Under the pieces are notes generated by a model. It searched no databases and was not told where the DNA came from. It saw nothing but the letters and a program-made list of their open reading frames with translations. Shown here one piece after another: positions 1 through 10,982 of a stretch of 64,000 nucleotides of DNA (positions are counted from its first letter, which is position 1; each line of letters begins with the position of its first letter). Made by a program: the position numbers and the translations under genes. Source of the stretch: Nephrocerus scutellatus (Eukaryota; Arthropoda; Insecta; Diptera; Pipunculidae); contig OX352763.1 in NCBI GenBank assembly GCA_947095585.1, forward strand, positions 14,495,462-14,559,461, read 5' to 3'.

Positions 1-1372
1 GACACATGTATATGAATGTTCAGCAACTATGTCAACAGACATAGATCATAAAAAAAAAAATCTGAAGCATTTAGCCAAAGTGAAATAGACTTACACACTG
101 AACAAACATACACGCAAATGGCACAAATGCAAAATAACTCATTCATTCATCTAAAAAATTGTGAGTAAAAATTGTGCACTTTACAAATTGTATGCCATTG
201 TAAGCCAATGGAGAGACCATTCATTTCGTCCTTGTTGAATGGATGGGATGTGGATGTGGCTGAATGAATGTGCGTGTGAACGTTTTCATAAATTTTTAAT
301 GTACACTAATAAACAATAACCGGGTCGTACGACTAAGCACTGTGGTCATTAAAGTTTTAAAAAATGTAAAACGTGTTAATTGCTTATTTTCAATCAGTTT
401 TGTTTCAATAAAATTGAATTGAATTTTGTTTTGAATTGGAATCTTAATGCTGCAGTTATTAGCTATATATCTTTTTAAGTTTTTCTTTTAAAAAAAGACG
501 ACCTAGTTACAGTTAGTTAGATGTTTATTTTCGAAGTTTAAATATTTTGCACCTGTAGCACAAATTGTGGTTATGAGCGGATGACATGATGGTTAAGGGG
601 TTGCTGTCATGTTCGCAACACAATCAGAGAGCACTAATTAACTACCAATTACGGATGTAATGAGCCTATAAATGAAGGCTAACTAGACTAGACACTAGTT
701 TAAACAGTTTAAATCTAGTTATATAGTTAAAATCTTAGTTTAAGTTTTTAGATTTAAGATATTGTAGTATTGCCTGTATTAATCTGCAAACTTATAAAAA
801 AATAAAAAAGAATTAATAAAATATTTTCTTTGTTCTATTCTCATAAGTGCAGGTAATTTTGATTATGGTTAAGATGATGACATCTTTAATTAAATTCGCC
901 TTCACATTTCATTCCTAATCTCAATGAATGATGTTCACATTATTTGCTTGTCGGTGCGCTGCAGAAAAAATATCCTTTTTCTCAAAAATAGCAAACTGTC
1001 TGTTGGATACAAAACACAATCTTAAAAACACATGAATCAGATAATCACACATAAATAGACAACGGAACGGACATAGTGTCAGCTCTATAAAACTCAAGGA
1101 GATGAGGTTATTTTTCAAAAACGATTTTCGCCAGCAGTTTTCTGATGTTAATAATAAGGATAGCAGGTATCACGACAGTGGGACTAATTGAAATATTAAA
1201 GCTACTTGGGTAAACAAAATTAGGGTACCATAAAATTATAATTTCTAGACGGAGCCTAAAACATAAAAAATGTCCGTCGATATGTTGGAGGATACTATCG
1301 GCATAACTCAAAAACGGAAAGTCTGTTTTTGCTTGTGCCTTAACGGGTTGATGTACTTGCTATACAAACTGC
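1..1372. other. AT-rich stretch, no gene seen
   Basis: I see no supported gene, RNA or mobile element here. Short open frames lack any recognisable motif. The sequence is AT-rich with short homopolymer runs, as expected of fly intergenic or intronic DNA. Confidence 0.6.
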
Positions 1373-1502
1373 CGTCGATGACGAATGTGAGCTATCGACT
1401 GAACGTAAGAATGTTGCGTATTGAGCAATACAACAATCTCGTAGAACGCAGGCACGCGAAGAAGAATGTAAAGAGCTCAGAAGATATGAAAAAAAAGTTC
1501 AC
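1373..1502 (+). pseudogene. Family B LINE fragment (endonuclease-RT linker)
   Basis: This 130-bp piece matches the + strand at about 29,871-30,001, inside a much longer family B LINE copy. Shared landmarks are the CGATGACGAATG start, the run encoding LNVRMLRIEQYNN (LATERKNIAHRAMQQ in the longer copy) and the poly-A-rich end around AGAAGATATGAAAAAA. The source region is the basic linker between the APE endonuclease and the reverse transcriptase. It carries no catalytic motif and cannot be functional. An LTR-like remnant follows almost directly. Confidence 0.75.
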
Positions 1503-1516
1503 ATAAGATTAGACTA

Positions 1517-1832
1517 AAATGTTCTGGTAGTTTCTTGTACTTTCTAGGTAATTCGAATAGAATATAGTAGAAAGGACTAGAACCTTCTCGAAAATGTTGA
1601 TTAGGTATAAATACAAAAACTTTATAGCTGTTAAGTTAAGTTAATATTCGGAAGTGAAAAAAGTAGATAGAGATACCGCCTCTGTGAATAATAGTGTTAT
1701 AAGTGAATACTAAGTAATCACCAGTGTAGATTTGTGAACTATTGCTATTTGTTAATTAAAGTTGCAATTTGAATAAACGAATTTGTTTTGTGTTTTTATA
1801 AGCAAAATCTAGAAAGCCTAATTGTCGAAACA
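1517..1832 (+). mobile_element. Gypsy-like LTR remnant (3' two thirds)
   Basis: This segment shares successive blocks with the LTR remnant at 40,480-42,050: the GTTCTGGTA start, the GAATAGAATA run, a TATA box (TATAAATA at about 1,606), the AGTAGATAGAG block, and the AATCACCAGTGTA block followed by TTTGTGAAC. The tail, with an AATAAA signal near 1,772 and a TTGTTTTGTGTTTTTAT run, also resembles the LTR near 26,525-27,180. TATA box, polyadenylation signal and terminal CGAAACA fit an LTR, but no internal gag or pol follows. It supplies an unoccupied version of the site where the DD41D transposon inserted in the other copy. Confidence 0.6.
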
Positions 1833-4701
1833 ATAAATATGTACATAGTTTTAAGATTTCTTCTAGCTTTGGGCAGTCTCTTGAGAATTTCATATTAAAT
1901 TATGCCTTATTTTCATGTAGAGATGGATTTCGGGCTTATTGTTAGAGAGCCAAACTTTAAATTATTATAGCTCCTAGGTGTAGAACGTAATCGTATTTCG
2001 TATCTACGTCGTTAAGCTGGTTCGCTTGGCTTTTGATTTTACTTTTTGAGAGTTATTTTGGAGAAACTGTTAGTCTTGCAGGCCCTTTAGAATGCTTATG
2101 AAAAGTTTTAATATTAACAAAAAATTCGAAAAAGTAAAGCTATTTTTTAACTTTTAAATTTTTTAAATAAATAAAAGAGGTTACTTTAATTAAACAAATT
2201 TTAAAGACAACCTCTGTTGAATCCTTTCATTAAATACAACTAAGCCATCTTAACGGAATCTCAGTAAAAGAGATTCTTGCAAATTACAGCCTCCAGATTT
2301 CCGCTTGTAATAAATCAGCTAAATGCATTGAAATCAGTTTCTGATAAAGACCAACAACTGGGCAATTATTCCCATGGTATTGTAGTGATGTGATATTGTT
2401 GGTGGAATATTATCGCGTCATTTAGAAATACGCGGGTATCCTCAATGCTCGACGACATACATATTTGACGTTGTGTATTGCCAATGAAGTAACCACAACT
2501 CGCCGAATGAAAACAGGAAAACAGTTTATTTGGAGTGTTGGTTTTCTTTTGCTGTGTCCTTTCAATAGGAACCAGCGTTAACCAAAAGTGAAGCAAGAAA
2601 TCTATTGCTTCTGGCTGTGGCCGTAGTACGAACAGCTCCCGCCATGCCTTCACTCTCGATGGGGGATCGAGAGTCGTATATCATCGCAGCCGCCATCTGG
2701 AAACACGGGGGACTGTAGCAGGACAAAAAAAGTATTCTGCAATTTGTCAATGTCGAAAGTTGTCGTTTGAGTGTATGTATTGTAAAGTTTGTTAAAGATG
2801 TGCGGAGGTTTTTTGTTGTTGTTGGTGTTGTAAGACTTTCGTTTGCCCGTTAAAGGATTTTTTTAATGCTTAGTAAAAAAATAATCGTACCTTACATTAA
2901 GGATAAGTGGATAGGGGAGACAAACTACTGTTTAGAACTGTTTACATTCACATTGTATCTTTATTTATAATGTGTTATATTGGGATAATCTGGTGGTGTA
3001 ACTCGAGAACATGTATGAAGTCAATATCATAATTTCGGAACTATAGTTATTGTAGGTTGATTATTAATTGGATTAAGATTAAGAAGTTAGCTTTCAGGTT
3101 CATGAATTTAATCCATGCTATGGCGTTACAATACCTTAGTCAAACTGAGCAGAAGAAGAAGTGTTCTAAGTTCTTGTAGTGTGATCAACACAACTAGTAC
3201 TGAAATATCAAAGAAGGCAGACGAATTAAAATAAATGGTAGTCAAGTTAAAAATAGAGTATTATATTAAAAACTAACACTATGGCGATGAGTACCACCCA
3301 CAAAAACTTACAAAAAACAGTCATTGCACTATCTTAGTAATTCTTTTGAAAATTGTCAACCTCAAAATAGAAGGAAAAGACGTCCCCACTTAATTTTCTG
3401 AGACGAACAAATATATCTAAGATGGACAGACTAATTAAGCCTTAAAATTTAGATCACTAGCAATAGATAGGCATTGCGAATATTTTCCATGTACCCGCAT
3501 TAAAAACTTGATAATCGTTGATGAACAACCACATATCTTGAAGGCGGCATCCTGAAACTAAACAAAATACAAAGGCCTTAAAACAATTGCGGCCACTTAA
3601 ACAACTCATTGGACACACACAATGGTACATTTAATTCCAAGAATTATTGCGATAACCAATCCCCGTGACACGCAGAGTGTACGGTGCTTGTTTTCACAAA
3701 CTTGCTTGCGTAATAAGTCTGTTAGGTCAAATAGCCTGATGGAGTCGGTGGTAATCGCAATTAAACAGACGACCACCAATTTCTATTCTTTGCTACATTA
3801 CATCATCCACTGGGTTACACTTCATTGGTCAAATGCTTTGTCTGCATAATTGTAACATATCTCGGCCATCTCTAACGATGAAGATCCGCCAAGTGCGGTG
3901 GCTCCTTCTTTTCCAAACTACTATCTGAATGCATACAACTTGAACGTACTTCGTGTACGTGTGCAAAGTTGAAAATTTTAATTAGAATCGTGTGTCCTGC
4001 GTGAACAATGGAATCCGGATGGTGTAGATATTGAGTGTAGACATAGTGAATAGCAAAACCAACTATAGATTTCCATCCCATTTCATTCTATTTCATTTCT
4101 GGACGCGCATTTTATCAGTCGCTGGTTTATGCCACAGCAGCACTACTGCTGCACGAATGTAAATTAAGTTCTCCATGTTGGTGAAGCCTCTATGTAAAGT
4201 TTGTTTGGATTTTCAATGGAAGAGAGATTTTTTATAGTTACAGCTTATAGTCTGTATCTATAGTTCATGGTATAGGATCACCCTGTATGGTTGCTTGCCA
4301 ATATATAGTGAATGAAAATTTGTTTGGAATACTCGACTGATACGCATTGCAATCTGCCACCTCGGTTGCCAGCAACTTGCACTTGCTGGAAGTTATGCCA
4401 ATCTTTTTACGCGCTTCATTAATGGCAATGCCATCGGCTCATTCTGTCCAAAGATACATAGTTGTTTCGCATTTGCGTATTAAATTAACCCCATAATTTG
4501 ATTGTCTGTCGGTTGGACAAGTACTGACCGTAAGACCCCATTTAATTTTATTGCTTTTGGTCCTTAGATATGAAAAAGGATAGGGTGAGTCGCTTACTAT
4601 GATAGCAAACAGTATGCAGCTTAGTACTGGAATTAATTCTGAAGTTAATTGTACATATTGCATTATAATCCAGAAACAAAGTCACATCAGTGACCTATGA
4701 A
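1833..4701. other. AT-rich stretch, no gene seen
   Basis: About 2.9 kb without a supported feature. Several open frames of 60-95 codons occur on both strands, but none shows a domain, coding-like composition or credible splice structure. I see no long repeat shared with the rest of the window. Confidence 0.5.
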
Positions 4702-4746
4702 TTGCTGCTTCATCCACCATATTCACAAGATTTAGCCCCATGTGGG
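4702..4746 (+). pseudogene. Mariner (DD34D-type) transposase scrap
   Basis: The + strand reads LLLHPPYSQDLAPCG, which closely matches the conserved C-terminal block of mariner transposases (HPPYSPDLAPCD). The final Asp of that block is a catalytic residue and is Gly here. Only about 45 bp is recognisable and neighbouring frames carry stops, so this is a dead scrap. It is not the family of the intact transposase at 40,717, whose equivalent block reads CDLTPLDYF. Confidence 0.55.
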
Positions 4747-4966
4747 AGTGTTAGTAAGACACCCCTAGTACCAATGTGAAGGTGGGACATGACCGATATA
4801 TTGTTATGAAAATATAAAAAGGTAAATGTAAATGGGTGAGCTTTGTAAGCTTTGTATTTAGATAGATTTTATTGAATTGTATTAACGAAAACAATTACAT
4901 AGTTTTGTGCTCAGTAGTATTGTTTGAAGCATACATACACACCAAAGGGATTTGCACCTTTATAAA

Positions 4967-5170
4967 TCTTAGCACAGCGTGGGTGTTAGGAAATCAGGGA
5001 GAGGAAAAGGTGAGTTGTCTATGCACTTTTGTCTTAAACGACTGCAGATCATACAAATGCGGAAACACAGAATCAGGCAATTAATTCCACTTAACTATTG
5101 TACGGCTAAAGAAGGAATCTCTGAATTGGTTAGTACGTCCGAGGATAGGCTAAATAGTGGACCCGTGCTC
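4967..5170 (-). pseudogene. Family A LINE, C-terminus of ORF2
   Basis: On the minus strand the segment reads FRDSFFSRTIVKWN, a stop, then LPDSVFPHLYDLQSFKTKVH. This is the typical C-terminal signature of jockey/CR1-type LINE reverse transcriptases (RT..F..SFFPRT...WN.LP..VF...YD...FK..V). The stop in the middle shows decay. It directly continues a family C RNase H fragment on the same strand, so two LINE families are joined without a visible spacer. I infer recombination or nested insertion followed by deletion. Confidence 0.7.
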
Positions 5171-5950
5171 GTTTCCTGATATGCCTGAGTGTCCGGGAGA
5201 CAACATTAAAGTGATTTTGTTGGTTTTGGCCAGTTCTTTTAAGTGGCAGAAGCAAATCCACGTTGTTTTGGAATGAAAGACTGGACTTTTTAGCGCTAGC
5301 AGTGCTGCTTGACTATCTGAGATTACAAAGACGTAAAGTAAGCTCTATAAGCTTTGTTCGGAATATATGATATATAAGAATTCCATGTAAGTTTACTGTC
5401 AAACACGAAACCTAAGTGTTTGGCTTCTGGCATCAATTTAAGGGTTTTGCATTGGAATTATAGTGCTGGAAGCGCTATTCTGTTCTGTTTTGTGAAAAGT
5501 GTGCAAACTATCTTTTCTTGGATTGACGCTTAGGCCAACCTCTTTGCACAAGTCTTTTACTAGTTTGAGAGCATATTGCATTCGTTCTGTTAGTGTGCTC
5601 TCGAATTTACCTCGAACCATTAATACAAGGTAATTTGGGTAATCATGCCAGTTATAGGTTCTGGCTGAGTATGTCTAGGAAAACTTGCCTGTTAGTGTGT
5701 TTGGAGGTTCTTGCAAAGGATTAAACCCTGTTTGGAGATTTTATATCAAATCTGATGTATATGCGAATGATGCCTCCTTCATTACGTGCCATTTATGGAC
5801 CATGCTGGCCGTCCTTGAGTGTGATAAGGTAAGGTCCAGTATGTATTTATGCTTGTCTGCAACGAGTTCAAATCTCGGCATTAGGCGGGTCTTGGTGGGG
5901 TTTTTTGTGGAGTGTGATCAACGGATCCCGGGTAACACCGGGTTTATTAG
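5170..5950 (-). pseudogene. Family C LINE, RT and RNase H remnant
   Basis: On the minus strand, about 5,650-5,438 encodes an RT fragment with VRGKFESTLTERMQYALKLV and the LCKEVGLSVNP motif. Where the YxDD active site is expected just upstream, the reading is DYPNYLVLMVRG, so the catalytic Asp pair is lost. From about 5,334 to 5,170 a frame encodes VFVISDSQAALLALKS, then LSPGHSGISGNE, two RNase H blocks. The RT thumb between them is deleted. The part from 5,650 to 5,950 lies where the RT palm should be but I recognise no motif in it. The architecture is that of I-like LINEs with an RNase H domain. It is non-functional. Confidence 0.75.
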
Positions 5951-7039
5951 CTAGTATTATATACTGCATGATCATCAATTGTAGCAGTACATGGTATTTG
6001 TAATATCTCCCTGCACTGCCATTGCGTACAGTTTTTAGTGAATTTTATTTCATTTTTTTTAACGAATAGTAATTTCTTCATGTGGAGCTGTCTAACGTGG
6101 TATTCCGACTTACTTTTCTATTTTTTTCTCTTCCTTTGCTTATATTCGTAAAATTTTCATTGCATTCAGCGTAGTGCACGCAATTTTACAATTGTCTATC
6201 AACCAGATGATGATGAAGAAAAAACACACCTGAATACCGACGAATAAATGTGCACGTATGGGTAGACATTTTTGCGGTTTAATTATTTTAACCTTGGCAT
6301 CCTTATGATTCTTATGAAAAACTGTTGTTCATACTTTTTGGTTTCACTTTTTGTTATTTTTCTCGAAAAAATATAATTAAATTTCAGTGACCAAGGAGAG
6401 AGACTGAAGTGAAAGGAAAGGATTAAAGCAACACTTTAACTTAATAATTTAAGTGAAAGGTAGCAGTTTCAAAGCGAATGATTTGTGCTCCACGCTTGTA
6501 CTCGTATGTACGAAATGTGTGCACGTTGCATTCCTTAAACAAAAAATGTTTAGGTAAATACGCTGGCTTTAAATCAGGCAAGAACTGCAAGTATTCGGTT
6601 ACTAAAGTACAAGCTATTTCGGTTCAAAGTTATTTTACAGGTCAAACGCAACATAATCGTGGTAAAGTTAATTTCAATTCGGCTCGGCGGCGATACAGAA
6701 CATTTGTTCATTAATGTCAACATTGCCACCATCGAGCACATATGCTGCTCCCGTGTTTACGATTGAGGTTAACACTGGAACATTATTGAGCATGGCAATG
6801 TGCAACGCACAATGGGGCGAAGGAATGGTGACTCCTTTTATAAAAAAAATAAATAATCGAATGTTAATGTTTTTGACCAATTTTACGATTTATTTAAGTT
6901 AGCCTTAAAGTATAATTGTATAATTATTAGTAAAAGAAATTTATTTGTTCATTTTTGCGTTAGTGGTACAATATTTTTAATTAAATGGAATGGTTTTTAT
7001 ATATCGCGGTTAACTTAAATTATTCTGTTTTGTTATGCA
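5951..7039. other. Stretch without a supported gene; one odd ORF at 6,478-6,714
   Basis: The only open frame worth noting is 6,478-6,714 (+, 78 codons). It starts about 90 bp after a plausible splice acceptor (TTTCAG near 6,386) and is rich in Lys, Arg, Ser and Tyr with few acidic residues, a composition seen in mitochondrial targeting peptides. I cannot match it to any family and it may be chance. An overlapping minus-strand frame (6,674-6,880) is equally unrecognised. Confidence 0.35.
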
Positions 7040-7262
7040 AAGCTGGTGTTAGCTCCAGAAAAGTTATAAGATATAAAAGCTTGACATTGACCCAAAGACT
7101 CAACTTTAAGACTTAAAGTCATAGAAAACATCCTGAAAATACTCAAGCAAGACAGGAGAGGTGGGACACCGTGAAAATTAATTTTGGTGTTACTGGGATT
7201 CCAATCACGAACCTCCTGCTCAGCAGTCAAGCAGTTATTCACTGAGCCACCGCGCACGACTT
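7040..7262 (-). repeat. tRNA-derived SINE-like repeat
   Basis: Read on the minus strand from 7,262, the head contains GGTGGCTCAGTGAATAACTGC, which resembles a tRNA A box. About 30 bases on comes GCAGGAGGTTCGTGATTGG and AATCCC, resembling a B box with a short insertion. A body containing GTGTCCCACCTCTC follows. The minus strand of 49,440-49,632 has the same order: A-box-like head, GCAGGAGGTTCAAAG then TTCGAATCCC, then GGTCCCACCTCTC. Two copies with conserved head-to-body spacing support a pol III SINE. The 3' limit near 7,040 is a guess. Confidence 0.5.
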
Positions 7263-7299
7263 ATATTCTTCCCAAATTCAATGAACAGATACTAACACT

Positions 7300-7482
7300 T
7301 TCAACCTGCTTTGTCATTACTGTTGAAGCTCAACGCTGCTATATTTTCTAACTCGTCGATTTGATAGTCTAAGAGTACCCATTTTACCCATACCGCTGAA
7401 GCTAACGATTTGATATTTTCTAAGTCTAAACGATGGTTCAAGAGTACCTACCTTGTCATTACCGGTGAAGCTCAATGCTACC
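7300..7482 (+). repeat. Degenerate ~70-bp tandem repeat
   Basis: Three successive units share GAAGCT at 7,325, 7,398 and 7,467, giving periods of 73 and 69 bp. Units also share TGTCATTAC, GATTTGATA...TTTTCTAA and TCAAGAGTACC blocks. A further piece, GGCTCAAGAGTACCTACCTTG, lies at 8,694-8,714, just beyond the outer end of the hAT element. The hAT element therefore appears to have inserted into this array. Confidence 0.6.
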
Positions 7483-7483
7483 G

Positions 7484-8693
7484 TATATCTTTTTATTATA
7501 TTAGCTTTTCCTGGGCGCCCCGCCACCCGCACACATATGCCCGATTTTCGAGTAACCAAGATGGTTCATAATACGCCTTCTGAAGTATTAAGGAACAGGA
7601 TAGCCATGTACGTTCAAGTTTCACGCCAAACTTGGAAACAATGTAGTAATGGTTTTCTAGGAAATATCTATTGTCACTGTTTAAGAAAGGACCCTTAGGC
7701 TTAAAATTTTCGTTTTCGATCACGAACCGTGTCACTTGATTATTTAGTCCTTTACAATAACCCTTACCAGTTATATATGGTGAAGATGCAATATTGCTCA
7801 CACTAAAATATGATTCACTTTGATTTTTGTTAGTACCTTGTTGTGGTTGTTCTGGATCTTGATATACACTGGTGTGGGGTGCTGAATCTGCTTTACTGTT
7901 ACTTTTAGTTCCATCCATTTGTTCACTTTTGGAGCACTGCTCACTCGCTTTTTCATCAATAAAGTCATCATTTTTAAAGTACTGACTAATTTTAGGTACC
8001 TTCTGATCTATCCGATCCCACTTAGACATTTTCTAGAACTAGACATGTTGATATCTAACTTTCACAATTAACTTTACTTCGCCTGTATTTGCAGATTCAG
8101 TAAAACAAAAACTACGAAAAATCAAAGATACAAGTCACCAATTGTCATAACAATCAAACGAAGAATGCGTAGTAAAGCAATCCGTACTTAAAAAATGAAA
8201 TCCGGGATTCCCCTAACATCGTGCGTCGCTAGCCCGCCAGTGCCACGAAAAAAGTACTTTCTTCATTAACAAAATATGGGAATTCCCATAGCATCACTAG
8301 CTCGGGCCACCAAAGTACCGCGACAAAAAAATTAAACAACCAATTGATGCATTGTAAAACTAAACTACTTCAATTATTAAACTAGCGGATTATCTGTTTT
8401 ATTTTCTCCTTTTGGTTTTTTGGATTCGATTAAAAATTAATAAGAAAATTAATTGCTGGAAAAAAAGGTTGTACTTAGTGGTGCAAAATTGTGTAAGCAT
8501 TTTTTTTTTTCAAATTTTTGACTTTGAAATTTTATTTCTCAAAAATGGTTCAATAAAATCACTTGAATCAAAAACTTAGTCAAAGAATAGAATTTAAGCT
8601 TTGAAAAAATGTTAGGTTATTTCTGAGCTCGCGGGGGCCCCCGAACCGGCGGTGGCATTTTGCCAGCCATGCCACCCTATAGTTACGCCACTA
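7484..8693 (-). mobile_element. Truncated hAT element (ZMYM/TTF type)
   Basis: The outer end at 8,693 reads, on the minus strand, TAGTGGCGTAACTATAGGG, a close match to the terminal repeat start of hAT elements that encode ZMYM/TTF zinc-finger transposases. Next to it lies a GC-rich block with a GGGGGCCCCC palindrome and an inverted pair GGTGGCAT/ATGCCACC. Around 8,198 and 8,278 a GGGAATTCCC-containing subterminal segment of about 80 bp is repeated in direct orientation. The transposase fragment follows. I see no matching second terminal repeat near 7,484, so the 3' part is missing and the 8-bp target duplication cannot be shown. Confidence 0.65.
7496..8029 (-). pseudogene. hAT transposase N-terminal fragment (TTF zinc finger lost)
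   Basis: A 177-codon frame starts MSKWDRIDQKVPKISQYF, followed by a low-complexity polar stretch (residues about 20-80) and then the conserved core of hAT/ZMYM-like proteins: KGPF at 112-115, RYFLENHYYIVSKFGVKLER around 121-140, TWL at 141-143. In the family the next block carries zinc-binding cysteines (pattern YCEPCWLF); here it reads YYEPSWLL at 153-160, so both are gone. The frame then ends. The dimerisation and RNase H-like catalytic domain are absent. The uninterrupted upstream frame suggests moderate age. Function as transposase is excluded; a domesticated role is possible but unsupported. Confidence 0.7.
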
Positions 8694-8724
8694 GGCTCAA
8701 GAGTACCTACCTTGCTACTATTAA

Positions 8725-9059
8725 ATATTCTTTATAATTCCCTAACACTCGAGTACACGCAATCGTGCTACGACCAACACTCCTCAAGGTGCTACGAACA
8801 ACTTTAAGATAAATTGCATATTATTCTAAATTCTAAACAATAATTTGAAGAAAACAATAAATAGAGAAATTGAATTCCAAGTTCCTAACAAAACCAAAGA
8901 AACTACCCCTTTATAGTAAAAACGCTGGTAACACACTGAGGCTGAGAAAACTTAGTTACAAACTTTATACAGAGCTGTATGTTTTTCTTCCTTGTAATAA
9001 AAGCTTAGTTGGAAGTCTAACATCGAACTTAGAATTTATAAAGCAAGCTGAAATATCCG
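8725..9059. other. Short AT-rich stretch, no gene seen
   Basis: No supported feature. A 75-codon frame from 8,870 shows no recognisable motif. Confidence 0.5.
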
Positions 9060-9480
9060 GCCTTGTCCTGCTGCCCCAACCCCACTCACCCAACTGACCA
9101 CCCAATCAGTTATCTCCCTACTGATTCTCCACAGACTGACCACCACCTCTCATCAAAAAACTGTAGCCTTTAACCTCCGGTTTAAAAAAAACTCTCTATA
9201 ATGGTTAAAACCTTGGCAAAATTAGGCCAGTAGTTTTCAAGATTAGCTTAAATAACAGACGGTGCCCAGCTGCCCTACTCCCACTAGCCCAACCACACTG
9301 ATATCAACCCAAGTGGGACACTGACCACAACTACTGAACCCCAAAAGCTCCCCACCCACCAACCCACCACTGACCAAAAAACTATATGCTATAACCTCCG
9401 GGGCTACAAACCCTGTTAAGCGGTGAAAACCGGATCAAAAGTCCAGTAGTTTCTGAGATTAGCGTAGCCTATTGAAAGTG
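9060..9480 (+). repeat. Two tandem copies of a ~221-bp CA/CT-rich repeat tail
   Basis: The AAAAAACT..A...TATAACCTCCGG segment occurs at 9,155 and 9,376, an offset of 221 bp. Each copy has a C-rich stretch full of CACTGACCAC-type words, then the TAACCTCCGG block, then a block with CCAGTAGTTTTCAAGATTAG or CCAGTAGTTTCTGAGATTAG. This CAGTAGTTT..GAGATTAG tail is typical of dispersed LINE/SINE 3' ends in insects. The C-rich words recall the minisatellite at 38,341 and the tail at 54,880. Confidence 0.6.
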
Positions 9481-10982
9481 CAAACTTACCTATTTTTATA
9501 ATAAGATGCATCGCCGTAGAGCTACAGACAATCTGTCAATCTGCTATCAAAGCATTAATAACTCGAACTTTGTTAGATAGTGCCAAAGCTTCGACAGGGA
9601 AATGCCTTACCATTAGTAGTTCCACTGTGCGGCCCAATGCGTATGTAGGACAAAGCCTTCCTTCAAACGCATTTAATTTCCCACTGGATGGAAAGCGCCA
9701 TAAAGTGGTGAGAATGTGTGCATCAGTAATTGAATTATGAACGAATCCATTTGCTATAATTACTGATCCTTTTACCTGAGCGTCTGGCGAAAGGAGAAAG
9801 GAGATTTCGAGTTGAATGCAAAATGTTAGAAATTTGTTTTTGTTTGCATCGATTCTTATTGATGTTGTTTGTTGTTTCGTTGTTGTTCAGTTGGCAAAAG
9901 TTCCTGCATAATTTGCGAAATTTCTCTACGTTCGCAAAGTGGTCAATGGGCAAATAGCTAACGGCTTTCGTGTGTGCTGCAAAATTATTGTCATTAATAA
10001 CAATTTGCTCAAAAGTATATTTCGTGTTTGAAATGTTCTTGCTTGGAATGTGGTGGTGGTGGTAAATGTGTCATGTTTCTAATGTTCACGTCATCACGTG
10101 ATGCAACTCGCTTTAACGTCGAAATGGAATGTACAAGTAGTGCACAATAATTACTTAGCCATTAGAAATACACACACGGGTGCAAAATGAGTTGGGCTTG
10201 AAAATTAAACCGAGAACGTTAATATGCTCTTAAAATGTCAAGCCAAGTGGCAATACTGATCGTATAAAATGGGCGTTATCCGGTAATTCTCTTTAAAATG
10301 TGCATATTTTATTTTGAGGAAAAAATGCTGGGATTATATGTTTGGTACGCAATGAAATGGTAAGTATATATCTTTTATTATTGCTTAGATACATAAACAT
10401 TGATACTATGTATCAATCTTGTTAAGTAATTTAATACGCTAATTGGAAAATAATGTGTATATTAGTTACAACAATACGCATCGGAACATAATTAATTAAT
10501 TATTGACTATTAATTAATTTTCCATCAGTTATCGTAATTTTCAGAGTTTCCAATTCAGGGTCTAGGATGGAAACGATCGCCATATGAAGTATATGTACCG
10601 TGTTGAGTGTGTAGAAATTGGAAAGAACGCCGTGTAATATTATTATGAATGGTGGTCTTCTATGGCAAGATAGCCATAGAGGTTTAGTTAAGATAAAGTA
10701 AATGTGTGTTGTGTATTTTGTGTACTAATGTCCATACGAGTATATGGTAAAATTTAAACGAAGGAGAGAAACTAAACGTAGTGTAATACTTCAGACCTTG
10801 CAGGGACTGCAACCAATCCTCGATAATATTTACTGGGGATGTTTCCAGAGGTAAATGCAGTGGAATGAGAAACGAGCAAGTTGAGAGTTGATTCGAATCT
10901 TATTTCTTTATTCAAATTAAGCGCTTTTTAAACTTATTTTTTAACACGGATATCTTATTATATAACAAAAACAAAGAAAATA
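9481..10982. other. AT-rich stretch, no gene seen
   Basis: No supported gene or repeat. A minus-strand frame at 9,735-9,953 is Asn/Lys-rich low complexity and not convincing. Confidence 0.5.
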
